Below, piece after piece: positions 34,301 through 46,155 of a stretch of DNA of 64,000 nt. Source of the DNA: Nemophila menziesii (taxonomy: Eukaryota > Streptophyta > Magnoliopsida > Boraginales > Hydrophyllaceae); the NCBI GenBank assembly GCA_029959085.1, contig JARWIR010000171.1, positions 124,001 to 188,000 on the forward strand. The letters are read 5' to 3'. The notes under the pieces were generated by a model. The model was not told where the DNA came from. It did not search any database and saw only the letters and a program-made list of their open reading frames with translations. Positions within the stretch are counted from its first letter, which is position 1. Each line of letters opens with the position of its first letter. A program made the translations under genes and the position numbers.

Positions 34301-35701
34301 TTATTTCCCAGTAACGTCGAACGAAATTTCCATTATAACCATCTAGTCATGGGGCCTTGTTAGGTCCAAGTTCCCATGTGGATTTTTTAACTTCCTCATC
34401 ATTGATTTATTTAGGTTATTAGCCGATACAGTATCAATCTTAGAAGATATAATATCAATAGTTCTTTTGTAATCCCTTTTACCCACAGAAGTGAATATAT
34501 TATTAAAGTAACTCAAGATTTCATTGTTGATATCAATTTTGTTATCTAACCAAGTACCTCCATCATTGGTGATGTTGGTAATGTTATTTCTTTTTCTTCT
34601 TTCTTTAGTACCAGCATGATAGTACTTTGTAATTTTTCCCTTTTATTAAGCCAGAGATTTCTAGATCTGGTTTTCCAGAAATTTCTTCTCCTTTCCAAGT
34701 ATCTTCCAGTTCCCTTATGGTGGTATTATATTCATCCCAATTACAATTAGAGTTATTTGAATAAGAAATAATTTCTAATTTTTTTATAAGTTTATCAATT
34801 TGAATCTTCTTATTTCCAAATTTTTTCCTATTCCAATTTCTGAGTGCAAAGCTACACTTTTTTAATTTATAATTGATAACCCTATTAGGGTTACCCCTAA
34901 GGTTATTGTAATCCTTCCAGACTTTTTTGATAATATTTAGACAATCAGTATTTGTAGTCCACAAGTTTTCAAAGTAAAACCTTCTTTTTTTTTTAAAATT
35001 GTTAATTTTATCATGATGTAATACTAAGGGACAGTGGTCAAACCCAATAGCAGGAATAACAGCAGTCCAAGCATTAGGAAAAAATGAATCCCAAAGGGGA
35101 TTATGTAAGGTCCTATCAAGGATAGCCTTAATAAGTTTTTATTAGTTCTTTTATTGGTCCAGGTAAATTTACAGCCATAAGAGGGTGTTTCTTCCAGTCC
35201 ATGTATATTAATAAAATTGTTGAAATTTTGTATAGATTTTTTATGGCAAATATTACCACCTAATTTCTCATTAAGAAACCTAATACAATTAAAATCCCCT
35301 AATATAGACCAAGCAGAGTTATGGGGGTTGAGTGCATTTAAAAAATTTAGTGATATTTCTTTATCACTTTCATAAGGGCTAAGATAAACATAATTGTAAA
35401 AAATGGGGTCATTTTAATCATTTATGATTTTAGTGTGTATGAAATACTCATTACTCTTTAACAATTTTATTTTTAATTCTTTCTTTACGAAAAGGGCTAA
35501 ACACCCTTTGATTCCGATAGGTTCCACAGTGTGGATCAACACCATATCCAGTAAATTAGCAAGATTATTTAACGTATTGAAACCATTCTTAGTTTCAGAG
35601 AGAAAAAATACCTCGGGTCGGTGTTTGGAGCAGAGGTCACGCGCCGCCTGGACTGTCAGTGGATTGCCGATTCCCTGACAGTTCCAGGCGATTTGGATCA
35701 T
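34301..35701 (-). pseudogene. LINE ORF2 endonuclease region, broken
   Basis: Starts MIQIAWNCQGIGNPLTVQAA at 35701 and has FFLSETKNG, both standard for the APE-type endonuclease (WNCQG and the catalytic Glu of SETK). Decayed sequence follows to 34605, where NLRGNPNRVINYKLKKCSFA and KKFGNKKIQIDKL belong to the linker before RT. Several stops. This domain nicks target DNA. Confidence 0.65.
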
Positions 35702-36630
35702 TGATGGTGATGGAGTTGATCTAGCCCAACTCCAGAAAGCTTCTCCCTTTCATCAGCATCAATTTTAATTTTTTCCTTCTTATTCGAAACTCTTTCCTTA
35801 GAAATTTTTTGTTTCGAATTTCTCCTTTTATCACATAACACCTTATACCTCATTTTATTAACAATACAGTAAATTCCTTTAAAATTTCTGTATTTAAAGC
35901 TTAACACTTTTTTTTAATTATTTTTACAAAACATATCTCTTACTAAAAGCAATAACTGAGTTTTTAAAAACAAAATAATCCTGTTTTTACCAACTATAGC
36001 TAAATTTGTAACAAAATATACTATTACATTATTAAAATTAAACACAGTAGAAGAGGAGCGAGTTACCTGTCGTGACAGTGTTAGGCTGAGTTGGGTTTCT
36101 GTCCCTCGATGGTGCAGTAGCAGATCGGTCGTCTGAAGAGGATTCAGTGAAAAAAGCTTGCCTGGACTAGATCGGAGTGGGCCTGAGTCGCTTGTGGGCC
36201 GTTGTGGTAATTGGGCCTGTCTCACGCTGGACAAGAAGGGAGGCTGTCGCTCCGATCTATTCTTATAAAACCAATGGTGGGCTCGGCAGGAGGAGGGTTG
36301 TTGGGCCATGGTGTAGTGGTTGACTGAGGCGCTGTTGTGTATGGTGTAGATGGGTCGAAGTTTGGGTTGGCTGATTTTGGAAAGGGATGGCCAAGGAAAC
36401 CTGTTTGGTGGCGGAGGAGGACTGGGATTGTTGAGAAAGGTGGTTTTGGTGCTGTTCGGCAGTGGTGTGAAAATAGGGTCGTAATGCAGCCCATCGGAAA
36501 GGAAAGCAAGGGTGAAGGAGGTGGCTATGGGGTGAAGGGGCGCTGGTGTTGAGAAGCAGGGGTAGGGTTTGAATTTTTTGAAAAATGTGCCTGGGAGCAC
36601 ATTTTCAAAAAGTTCATAGAATGCTATTGG
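35702..36630 (-). pseudogene. 5' part of the LINE, possible ORF1 tail
   Basis: The open frame 36639-35914 is rich in Pro, Ser and Thr and has no recognisable DUF4283 or CCHC motif. It begins in the right target-site copy, so the LINE was probably 5'-truncated on insertion. I cannot assign a function. Confidence 0.35.
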
Positions 36631-36643
36631 CAGGCGCAACTTG

Positions 36644-36887
36644 ATAGTATTTAAAGTGCAGAACAGCGAAGTGCAGAAAGAAATAACAAAAAAAAAATAA
36701 TGCTGTTAGCGAGCAATTTTGTGTTAGTATGGAGGAAAGATTTTGATGGTGGTATTGTCAAATCAGCAAAATATGTGATGTTTAAGTGGGGCAAAGCCAC
36801 TAGAAAAATAAAATATAAATGGTTGTTAAGATACGGATAAAGGTATAGCTGGTATTGTGGGTATTGTAAGAGACAAAGATGGAACAT
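36644..36887 (+). pseudogene. Degenerate LINE/RNase H remnant, right part
   Basis: Continues the fragment at 31239-31482 after the duplicated GCAGGCGCAACTT. A frame with AGIVGIVRDKDGTL resembles the first strand of the RNase H fold of plant LINEs. Many stops. It ends abruptly at the LTR start at 36888. Confidence 0.4.
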
Positions 36888-38047
36888 TGGTGGTCCTTTG
36901 TGTGTTCTAGAAAAATGCAAATAAGGAAAAGAGAACCACAACCGCAAGTGTACGGTTGTCCCAAGTAATATAAGTGATAAAACAGATTCGTTCACAGGGA
37001 CGAAATGGTTGAATCTAATGCTTATCGGATAGTACTTAATTGCACGTGAAAACAAGTAAATGATTTTAATAATGATTGTTTGTTTGGTTTTCTAATGCTA
37101 AGACAATAAAGTAAATTACTAAATTAATGCAAGTAAATAACTAGACTTAAGAAACTAAAGTGTTTACGCAAGATGAGAAGGCAGTACTTGAGAGACGCAA
37201 GGATTTCACCTAACTATCATTCATTTCATACATTGTTTAAGGGACAAATTGGTAAATTTGTATTGGTCGGGATTCTATATTCTCCTTACCCCCGTCAGGG
37301 TGGACTAAGGAGCAACTCTCAAGTGCTACAAACCCCGTCAGGGTGATTATAGTCCACTCTCAAGTGATTAAGTTTAAATTACCCAATAGGCCATAGGTTT
37401 AATTAAGCTCGTCAGAGTCAAATAATTTCTAACCTATATTCGTTAACTAGTTCGGTACCTAAACCCCCCGAGGTGATCCTATCGCCACTAATTGGAATAG
37501 CCTAGATACCAAGTCCTATTATTAATTGATCAGGCCAATAATAGTAAATAAACACAAATTAAAGAAAAATACTAATTACCCAATTTGATTTAAATAATAA
37601 ATATCCTAAATTCAAACATATGAAACGAAATCAAATTGGGATTAACCCATTATGCGTTCTCAAACACTTAATGAAATTAGCTCATAATTGTAAAAACTGA
37701 GAAAATAAAGAGAAAGGAATTCATAATTGTTTTAGAGAAATGAAAATAAGAAACCTAATTAGGAAGATGATTCGGCTGTAAAGTGGAGATATAGACAGTC
37801 TCCAGCTCAAAGCTTCTTCTTTTCCTTGCTTCTGCTTCTTTTCTTCTTGTCTGACTTTGCGAATAATGAATTGTGTGAAAAATAGAAGTCAAAAGCCCTA
37901 TTTATACTTATAAAATCAGACTTGGACCTTAGGCTAATAATTAAATGAAATAATAGAGGTCCAAGTCCATTATCTTAGCCCAAAATCCCGTAACTGGAGC
38001 ACCACCTCCACTAAAACAGCTATAACCGACTCGTTTCAATGGAATTT
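36888..38047 (-). repeat. Partial family-B LTR, antisense
   Basis: Begins TGGTGGTCCTTTGTG and follows the solo LTR at 7574-9124 (GTACGGTTGTCCCAAGTA, repeated CCCCGTCAGGGTG motifs, CCCAAAATCCCGTAACTG) with clear divergence. It loses similarity near 38015 and runs straight into family-A' LTR sequence at 38048. The far end of B and the first 295 bp of the A' LTR are both missing. Confidence 0.75.
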
Positions 38048-39251
38048 CTGCCTAAATCTGAATTTCTGCAGCAACGCCTAAAGAAGTGGTGATAACTCCA
38101 GAACCAAGCCGATTTTGGAAGATTCCTTTCATAGTGACGTAGATAATTTTGTGAGGATTCTTTTGGTATATTGTGGAGCAAAAACCGACCAATAACGAAG
38201 AAGATATGCTCAAAACAGTTCAGCAGTAATTATCTTTATTTCCATACGAATTTGGGTTGGGCTTGGAGTCCATTACTTAACCTCTCCATCAAGAAACGAA
38301 TTAGGTCAACCTATGCACTATAAATACAGCCTCTTAACACTCTTAAATCATCCTTGGTGAAACCTTAAACCAAGAGGAAGCTGGTAACACAAGAAAAGAA
38401 GTCTGGAAGGAGCTGTCATCAACAATGTCTTCTTCTACCTTTGATTTTGTAATTTCTTTCTTTTCTTGCATGAACTAAATTTCTTTAGCTTGAGTTTTTA
38501 GCATATGTGTATGAACCCTAGTTTCGATTAACATCTATCTAATTTGGGAATTTAATGTTTTAAACTGAATTATAGTTTTTATTCTCTGTTTATGTGTTTG
38601 GGTTTATATTATGTGTTCTTGTGGACTGCAGCCATATAGAATTACCATCTAGTAGTTAGGTCACCATTGACAACGGTGTTTAATTACATGTTTAGCACAT
38701 AACGTCTAGTGTACGGTTTAGATCTGACAAATCAACCTAACTAGATAATCACTATGGTTTAGTACATGTTACTATTTACCAATTACAGGAACAGTTTGCT
38801 TAGGAAGCCTTATTGACACAGGTAAATCTTATTTAAAACTACCTAGCGTAATTGGAACCGATTATTGAAGTACTACATAATTCACCCTTACATGTTTAGA
38901 ACGGCAAAACTAGTGGGGATTACATGCTAATGACTCAAGCTATATTCTCATATTACTTCTTCTTTCGTATTTATTTTCTGTCTTTAAATTCTTAGTTTAA
39001 TTTAGTTTAATTAAAAATCAAACAAAAATCTATTTCTCTTTACTTTTCTTGCGTTTTATTTGTTCTAGCTGAAACTATTTGCACCTGATTAATGCATAAG
39101 ATTCCCCTAACTTTCGTAGTCCCTGCGGAACGAATCTTACTTATTTTCTAAAACTTGCATACGATCTGTATACTTGCAGAACCGTGCTCAGTCTAGGGTG
39201 ATTATTTGCTCTCTATTTATATCATATTTTATCACACCTTAGGTCATACCA
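38048..39251 (+). repeat. 5' LTR (family A'), missing its first 295 bp
   Basis: Matches 55353-56581 of the 3' LTR, from CTGCCTAAATCTGAATTTC to the end CATACCA. TATAAA at 38319-38324. Its length differs from that part of the 3' LTR mainly because of a small duplication there. Confidence 0.88.
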
Positions 39252-39257
39252 AGTTTT

Positions 39258-39275
39258 TGGCGCCGCTGCCGGGGA
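39258..39275 (+). other. Primer-binding site, tRNA-Asp type
   Basis: Same 18 bases as at 2420-2437, directly after the LTR and AGTTTT. Confidence 0.8.
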
Positions 39276-39374
39276 CTACATCGTTAGTCCTTGTGCATAT
39301 ATCTTGTGCTTTTATTTCAGTTAGTTCTATTTTACGCTTTTGTCTTTTAGTTTTTGTTTTATAGATAGTTACAG

Positions 39375-40523
39375 ATGGAGAACCCAAGGAGACTTGAGCT
39401 ACCCATCGAATTCAGAGTGCAACCAAGAGGAATTCGCGCTCCAGAAATCCAAGCCGCGAAATTCAGACCTGATCCAGGGATGCTGACTCAGTTCGCAACT
39501 CATGGATTATTCAGCGGTGCTGCACATCAAGATCCGATCCGATATATTCAGAAATTCATGCAAATCTGTGATGCTTATATCGTAAGAGGAGTTACTAGGG
39601 AACAAGTGTATAACGTGATATTTCAGTTCTTCTTGACCGGAGGTGCAAGCAATTGGTATGATACCCAATACCCTCATATTATTCCAGATTGGGACAAGCT
39701 TCAAACAAGATTCCTAGACCAATTCTATCCGGTTAGTAGACTTTTAAAAGATATGTTGGAGCTTGAGCAATTTATACAGGAAGACGGAGAGAGTTTGGGT
39801 GAAGCATGGTTACGATTTACAGAAAAGAAGGCGAGATGTCCATATCACAAAGCCTCGCCGGAATATTATTTAACCTTGTTTTATGGAGGCCTTAATGACA
39901 AATCAAGAGATAAAGCTGATTCATTAGGAAACGCAGGTTTTGTATTGCTAGATCCTGAAGAAGCTGAGTTGGGGATGGAAAGAATTCTTGAGAACGAGAG
40001 AAGTTGGCCCAAGAAACTAGAAAAAGAAGACACTTCAGAATCTCTGAAGCTTAAAGAATTTGCCCAACAACTCGAAGTACTACAAGAACAAGCCCGAACA
40101 ATTGCTCAGGTAAATGTAGTACGTGCAATTCCTTCATGTCCTGGTTGTGGATCAAGAAATCATGTATGGGAAGGATGTATGAATAATCCAGTAGTAGCTT
40201 CCGTTACATATCCGCAAGATAACTATTATTCTAATGGTTATCCTTATCCTCAAGAAAGCTACGCTAATTATCAACAACCTCCACAACAAAGAAGTTGGGT
40301 CAGAAACCAAGATAATTATCATCAACCCCAACCTCAATCTTATAATCCACCACAACCTATTCAGAAAAAGGCACCCATTGTTGAAAAAATTTGTCAAGAA
40401 ACAAAGAAAGATCCACCTAAACAATCAATGCAACTGGCAAGGAAAGAACAAATCCAAAGCTTGAATTCGAGTATGGCTAAAGTGATGCAAGCAATTGAAA
40501 ACAATATGAGTCGTAGCCAGTAG
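39375..40523 (+). CDS. Gag (capsid-like and zinc cluster) of the Athila-like element
   Basis: 382 open codons from an ATG shortly after the PBS. The N-terminal region (MENPRRLELPIEFRVQPRG) leads into a Retrotrans_gag-type domain around residues 45-200: GASNWYDTQYPHIIPDWDKL, RFLDQFYPVSRL and FTEKKARCPYHK. A coiled-coil-like LKLKEFAQQLEVLQEQ precedes the cluster CPGCGSRNHVWEGC. A Gln/Tyr-rich stretch follows. It ends at TAG 40521-40523. The same reading frame continues open to 41387. The pol-less relative is open through this site, so the TAG may simply be a CAG-to-TAG change. Gag would form the particle and bind RNA. Confidence 0.82.
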   Translation: MENPRRLELPIEFRVQPRGIRAPEIQAAKFRPDPGMLTQFATHGLFSGAAHQDPIRYIQKFMQICDAYIVRGVTREQVYNVIFQFFLTGGASNWYDTQYPHIIPDWDKLQTRFLDQFYPVSRLLKDMLELEQFIQEDGESLGEAWLRFTEKKARCPYHKASPEYYLTLFYGGLNDKSRDKADSLGNAGFVLLDPEEAELGMERILENERSWPKKLEKEDTSESLKLKEFAQQLEVLQEQARTIAQVNVVRAIPSCPGCGSRNHVWEGCMNNPVVASVTYPQDNYYSNGYPYPQESYANYQQPPQQRSWVRNQDNYHQPQPQSYNPPQPIQKKAPIVEKICQETKKDPPKQSMQLARKEQIQSLNSSMAKVMQAIENNMSRSQ

Positions 40524-41523
40524 AAAATTCAAGCCCAACAGAAGGTAATCAAGAAACTAGAGCATACTTTATCACATTTGGAAAATACATTACAAAATCG
40601 GCCAAAAGGCCAACTTCCAAGTGATACTATTGCACCTAGAGATGATTCTTGTCATGCAGTTGAATTGCGAAGTGGAAAACAATTACCTCCACCAAGACCA
40701 AAAACCGAACCAATCCCTATTCCAGAAAAGGGGGGAGAAGAAATAATCAAAGATACAGTAGATGAGGTAGTTAAACCAAAGAGTGTCCATGCCGAGACAC
40801 CTGAAAAGACAAGAAAACCAGTGGAACTTAATACACGCCCTCCACCACCGTACCCTTCACGTGTCAGAAAGAAGGACAATGACCTGGAATTCAAGAAGTT
40901 CGTTGACATGTTGAGAAAATTAGAGATTAATATACCGCTTGTTGAAGCCCTCAAGAGAATGCCAACATATCTTAAATTCATGAAAGACATTCTCTCCAAC
41001 AAGAGAAGTATAGAAAATGGGGAAACAATTGGATTGCATGTGGAGTGTAGTGCTATATGTCAAAGTAAGTTGCCACCAAAGTTTGAAGATCCCGGAAGTT
41101 TTACAATTCCCATCGGCATTGGAGATAATTGGACCGGGAAAGCATTATGTGATTTAGGCACGAGTATCAATCTCATGCCTAGATCTCTGTTTGAGAAGCT
41201 TAATATTGGAGAAGTAGTACCCACATCTGTGGTATTACAAATGGCGGATCGATCCCTTTCACGACCAATAGGTAAAATTGAAGATGTTTTAGTTAAAGCT
41301 GGCTCTTTTATTTTCCTTGTGATTTTATTATTCTTGACTACGACGCGGATAAGAATGTCCCCATCATCTTGGGTAGACCATTCTTAGCCACAGGGCGTAC
41401 ACTAATTGATGTTGAGAATGGTGATTTGATCATGAGAGTACAAGAGAACAGATAAGATTCAATGTGTTTAAGGCTATGAAGTTACCTAATTCAAAAGATG
41501 AATGTTTCAAAATAGATGTCATC
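40524..41523 (+). pseudogene. Gag C-terminus and aspartic protease, frameshifted
   Basis: Continues in frame from the TAG. VELRSGKQLPPPRPK and NDLEFKKFVDMLRKL match the pol-less element. The protease active-site block is ALCDLGTSINLMPRSLF, where DLG stands for D[ST]G as is usual in Athila-type elements. A frameshift near 41330 precedes [17 protein letters not shown], the second protease block, and another occurs near 41450. It is interrupted at 41523 by the solo LTR. The protease would process Gag-Pol. Confidence 0.75.
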
Positions 41524-43048
41524 TGGTGTGGCCTAAGGTGTGATAAAAAGATGATATAATTTAGATGCAAATAAACACACTAAGCTAACACGGTTCTGCA
41601 AGTATACAGATCGTATGCAAGTTTTAATGAATAAGTAAGATTCGTTCCTCAGGGACTACGAAGGTTAAGAAGAACTTATGCAAACTATTCAAGTGCAGAT
41701 ATTAAAGATAGAAAAGATAATACGCTAGTAGGAAGAAGAGATAGACAAATATTTATTTGGTTTTTAAATAATAAAACTAAACTAATAAACTAAAGACAGA
41801 AACTAAATAAAAGAAAAGAAAAGAAAAGAAGATAGTATGAAAGTTAGCTTGAGTAAATAGCATGCGATCCCCACTAGTTTTGCCGTTCTAAACATGTAAG
41901 GATGAATTATGTAGTATTTCAATAATCGGTTCCAATTCGCTATCGGTAGTTTCAAATAGGATTTACCTGTGTCAATAAGGCTTCCTAAGCAAACTTTTCC
42001 TGTAATTGGTAAATAGTCACAAGAACTAAACCATAGTGATTATCTAGTTAGGTTGATTTGTCAGATCTAAACCGAATACTAGACGTTATGTGCTAAACAT
42101 GTAATTAAACACCGTTGTCAATGGTGACCTAATTACTAGATGGTAATTCTATATGGGTGCACTTCCACAAGAACACAGAATATAAATCCAAACACATAAA
42201 CAGAGAATAAAAACTATAGTTCAATTTAAAACATTAAGTTCCCAAATTAAATACATGTCAATCAAAACTAGGGTTCATACATATATGCTAAAAACTCAAA
42301 CTAAAGGAATTAATTCATACTAAGAAAAGAAAAGAAAAGAAAAGAATTACAGAATAAGAGGTTGAAGAAGACATGATTGATGTTCTGCTCCTTCCAGGCT
42401 TCTTCTCTTGTTTTGCAGCTTCCTCTTGGCCTTAAGGTCTGGCCAAGGATGATTTAAGAGTGTTAAGAGGCTGTATTTATAGTGTATAGGTTGACCTAAT
42501 TCTTTTCTTGGAGGAAAGGCCAAGTAATAGACTCCAAGCCCAACTCAAATTCGTAAGGAAATAAAGATAAACACTGCTGGACCGTTTTGGGCATATCTTC
42601 TTCGTTATTGGTCGGTTTGAGCTCCATAATATACCAAAAGAATCGTCACAGAATTATCTATGTCCCTATGAAAGGAATCTTCCAAAATCGGCTTCCTTGT
42701 AGGAGTAATTACCACTTCTTTAGGCGTGTGCTGCAGAATCTCAGATTTAGACAGCTTTTCCTTTTCCTAATTGAACTCTGTTTCCTTCTATCTCCAATTA
42801 CCATGCATATCTCTTTCCATATCTTGTAGTCTTTGACTTGGACTCTAATTAATCTCCATAATTATCTTTAAAACTTCACACTAAATAAACAATTAGACCC
42901 AATATGCTCTAAAAATATTATGTTACTAAATCAAGACCCAAAATAGGAAAGTGCACTAAACTAAGCTCAATTCAACCTATAAACTAATAAATAAGCCTAA
43001 AATGATGTCTCAGAATTATATTATATTATCACAAATGAGGAGACATCA
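41524..43048 (-). mobile_element. Solo LTR of family A, antisense, inside the polyprotein gene
   Basis: 1525 bp reading TGGTGTGGCC to GAGACATCA on the + strand. It is the reverse complement of an LTR like 907-2413, with clear divergence. The duplication TCATC is at 41519-41523 and 43049-43053. The polyprotein frame can be followed on both sides. No internal genes. The short ORFs in it are not genes. Confidence 0.9.
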
Positions 43049-45123
43049 TCATCGAAAAAATTGCGCAAGAAGTCTTCAATGAAGCAAGCTTGGATGATGA
43101 TCTTGACGAAGCCTTAACACTTGAATCACAAGAGGAACTCGAGATTCCCCCTGAAGATGTTGCTGCATTAGGATCAAATATACGAGAACTACTTCGAGAA
43201 TCAGGTGACATTTAACCAATGAAACAACCATCTATAATATGTCCACCTGTTCTCGAAGAAAAACCGCTTCCAGACCATCTACGCTATGCATATCTAGGTA
43301 CGAATAAAACTTTGTCTGTTATTATTTCTGCTAACCTTTCAGGTTCTCAAGAGGAGAAGCTACTTCATGTACTTTGAGCAAACAAAGAAGCAATCGGATG
43401 GACTATTGCCGACATCAAAGGAATTAGTCCTTCCGTTTGTAAACACAAAATCATTCTTGAGAACGAAGGTGGGTGATCTATAGAGGGACAAAGAAGACTT
43501 ATGCCAGCTATGAAAGAAGTGGTGAGGAAGGAAGTTATCAAGTTGTTAGACGCAGGAATTATCTATCCGATTGCTAGCAGTGATTGGGTTAGTCCAGTGC
43601 AATGTGTTCCAAAGAAAGGAGGTATAACAACCATCCTTAATGATCAAGGCGAAGCCATACCATTAAGAACAGTTGTGGGGTGGCGAGTGTGCATGGATTA
43701 CCGAAGACTCAACAAAGCTACGAAGAAAGATCACTTCCCGCTACCATTCATTGATCAGATGCTAGACAAACTTGCAGGGAGAGAGTATTATTGCTTCCTT
43801 GACGGATATTCGGGTTATAATCAGATTTGTGTGGATCCTCTTGATCAACACAAAACAACTTTTACTTGTCCGTTTGGTACTTTTTCTTATAGAAGAATGT
43901 CGTTTGGATTATGTAATGCACCTGTCACGTTCCAGAGGTGCATGATGACTATATTCTGGGACATGATTGATAAATACTTGGAGTTTTTTATGGATGATTT
44001 TTCGGTGTTTGGAGATAGTTTTGATGATTGTTTGAATAATCTTGAGAAAGTCCTTGTGAGATGTAGAGAAAAAGATCTTGTGCTTAATTGGGAAAAATGC
44101 CACTTCATGGTTCAAGAGGGAATTGTGTTGGGACATAAGGTTTCGAAGGCAGGGATGGAGGTTGATCGTGCTAAAATTGAAGTTATCAGGACATTACCAC
44201 CTCCAGTTTCTGTTAAAGGAGTGAGAAGTTTCTTGGGTCACACAGGATTTTATCGAAGATTTATTAAAGATTTCTCCAAAATCGCCAAACCGCTTTGTTC
44301 TTTACTCGAAAAGGATACTCTTTTTAACTTTACTGACGAATGTCTTCAAGCGTTTTTGACGATTAAGGAGAAACTGATCTCTACACCTATTGTTATACCT
44401 CCTGATTGGAAAGCTCCGTTTGAACTTATGTGCGATGCTAGTGATCACGCTATGGGCGTTGTGTTGGGACAGAGGAAAGACAAGATCTTCCTCACGATTT
44501 ATTATGCAAGTAAGACTTTCAACGCTGCCCAGATGAATTATACAGTAACGGAGAAAGAGATGTTGGCCGTGGTTTATGCTTTTGATAAATTTCGTTCCTA
44601 TCTGATTGGGAAGAAAACTGTTGTATACACGGACCATTCAGCTATCAGGTACCTTATGGAGAAAAAGGACGCTAAGCCGCGTCTTATTAGATGGGTACTG
44701 TTGCTTCAAGAATTCGACATAGATATTCGAGACCGAAAGGGATGCGAGAATCAAGTTGCTGATCATTTATCAAGGCTCGAAGGATCTAATGAGAACAAGG
44801 AACCATTGTTGGTTAAAGAGGTATTCCCTAATGAACAACTTTTTGCTATTAAAGAATCGTTTGTGCCATGGTATGCAGATCTAGTCAACCTCATTGTGAG
44901 TGGTGTTTTTCCCAAAGATATCCACCAACAACAAAGACAAAGGTTATCTCACCAGGCCAAACAATACTATTGGGATGAACTATACCTCTGGAAGATTTGT
45001 AGTGACCAAGTTGTTAGAAGATGTGTTCATGAAGGCGAAATTGACAAGATCATAGCAAGTTGTCATAATTCACCTTATAGGGGTCACTTTAAAGGTGATA
45101 GAACTGCAGCTAAAATTCTTTAA
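43049..45123 (+). pseudogene. Pol: reverse transcriptase, RNase H and integrase N-terminus
   Basis: Before 43501 the frame contains IEKIAQEVFNEASLDDDL and AIGWTIADIKGISPSVCKHK with three stops. Two are TGA where Arg is expected, as in CGA-to-TGA change. From 43501 there are 540 open codons: RT blocks [33 protein letters not shown], the catalytic [11 protein letters not shown] and [16 protein letters not shown]; RNase H with [14 protein letters not shown] and [12 protein letters not shown]; then the integrase zinc region [20 protein letters not shown] up to an in-frame TAA at 45121-45123. RT and RNase H would copy the element's RNA into DNA. Confidence 0.88.
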
Positions 45124-46155
45124 TCCGGATTCTATTGGCCTACCCTACACAAATATTGTCATCGTTTTGTCCAGTCATGTCAAAGATGCCAGTTCACTGG
45201 TAATATATCAAAAAGAGACGCGATGCCGCTTAACAATATCCTAGAAGTTGAAATCTTTGATGTATGGGGAATATATTTCATGGGACCTTTCATCACTTCC
45301 CATGGAAATCTTTATATTTTGCTTGCGGTAGATTATGTATCGAAATGGGTAGAAGCAGTGGCAACACCAAAGAACGATGCTCAAACAGTGATTAAATTCT
45401 TAAAAACAAACATCTTTTCAAGACATGGTACGCCACGTGTTCTTATCAGTGATAAAGGTACCCACTTCATTAATGCTCCTCCGAGAAACTATCTTTGTAA
45501 GTTTGGAGTGAGACACCGTATTTCAACCGGTTATCACCCACAAACTAACGGTCAAGCTGAAGTTTCCAACCGGGAAATCAAATCTATTCTTGAGAAGATC
45601 GTGAATAAAACGAGGAAAGATTGGTCTCTAAAGCTAGATGATGCTCTCTGGGCTTACAGAACAGCATTTAAAACACCAGTTGGGGCATCTCCATATCGCA
45701 TGGTCTACGGCAAAGCGTGTCATCTACTTATTGAACTTGAAGCTCGAGCCTTCTGGGCTATTAAAACTTTGAATCTAGATCCAGAATTAGCCGGGAAACA
45801 AAGGATGATCCAGTTGAACGAGTTGGAGGAGTTTTGCTATCTTGCTTATGAAAATTCACGCCTTTACAAAGAGAAAACAAATAGATGGCATGATAGGCGA
45901 CTCCGTCCAAAGCATTTCGAGAGAGGACAAAAGGTTTTATTATACAACTCTCGATTTTCAAACTACCCAGGAAAGCTTAAATCCCGTTGGGGAGGGCCTT
46001 ACATTGTTACGAAAGTCACACCTCATGGAGCGATTGAAATTGAACATCCAACCGAGCAAAGGACATTCATGGTGAATGTCCAATGTTTGAAAAGATACCA
46101 TGACAGTGAGGACTTTGGGCGAGAGGAGACGATCCATCTCGTAGAAAGCGCTTAA
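45124..46155 (+). pseudogene. Integrase catalytic core and C-terminus
   Basis: In frame after the [14 protein letters not shown] completes the HHCC finger. The core begins [12 protein letters not shown], where Tyr replaces the first catalytic Asp expected in WGIDFMGPF. The second Asp is in [12 protein letters not shown] and the Glu in [15 protein letters not shown]. The C-terminal part has [20 protein letters not shown]. The stop is at 46153-46155. Integrase joins cDNA to the chromosome; this copy lacks one active-site residue. Confidence 0.85.

Larger units (their letters stand above)
31483..36630 (-). mobile_element. LINE-type non-LTR retrotransposon, 5.1 kb, decayed
   Basis: Bounded by GCAGGCGCAACTT at 31470-31482 and 36631-36643. 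A T-rich run (TTGCTTTTTTTT) at its left end is the remnant of a 3' poly(A) tail, so it reads right to left. Order on its strand: an uncertain Pro/Ser-rich ORF1-like stretch, endonuclease, RT, zf-RVT, RNase H. Many frameshifts and stops make it older than the LINE at 49018-54993. The C-terminal RNase H domain puts it in a different LINE lineage from that element. Confidence 0.85.

Noticed and set aside
35914..36639. 241-codon ORF as a separate host gene
   Set aside because: It starts inside the LINE target-site copy and lies in the LINE 5' region. The Pro/Ser-rich composition is not diagnostic.
36888..39251. A single complete LTR starting TGGTGG and ending CATACCA
   Set aside because: The 3' LTR starts TGATGTCTCC, so the TGGTGG part is an antisense family-B fragment and not the original 5' LTR end.
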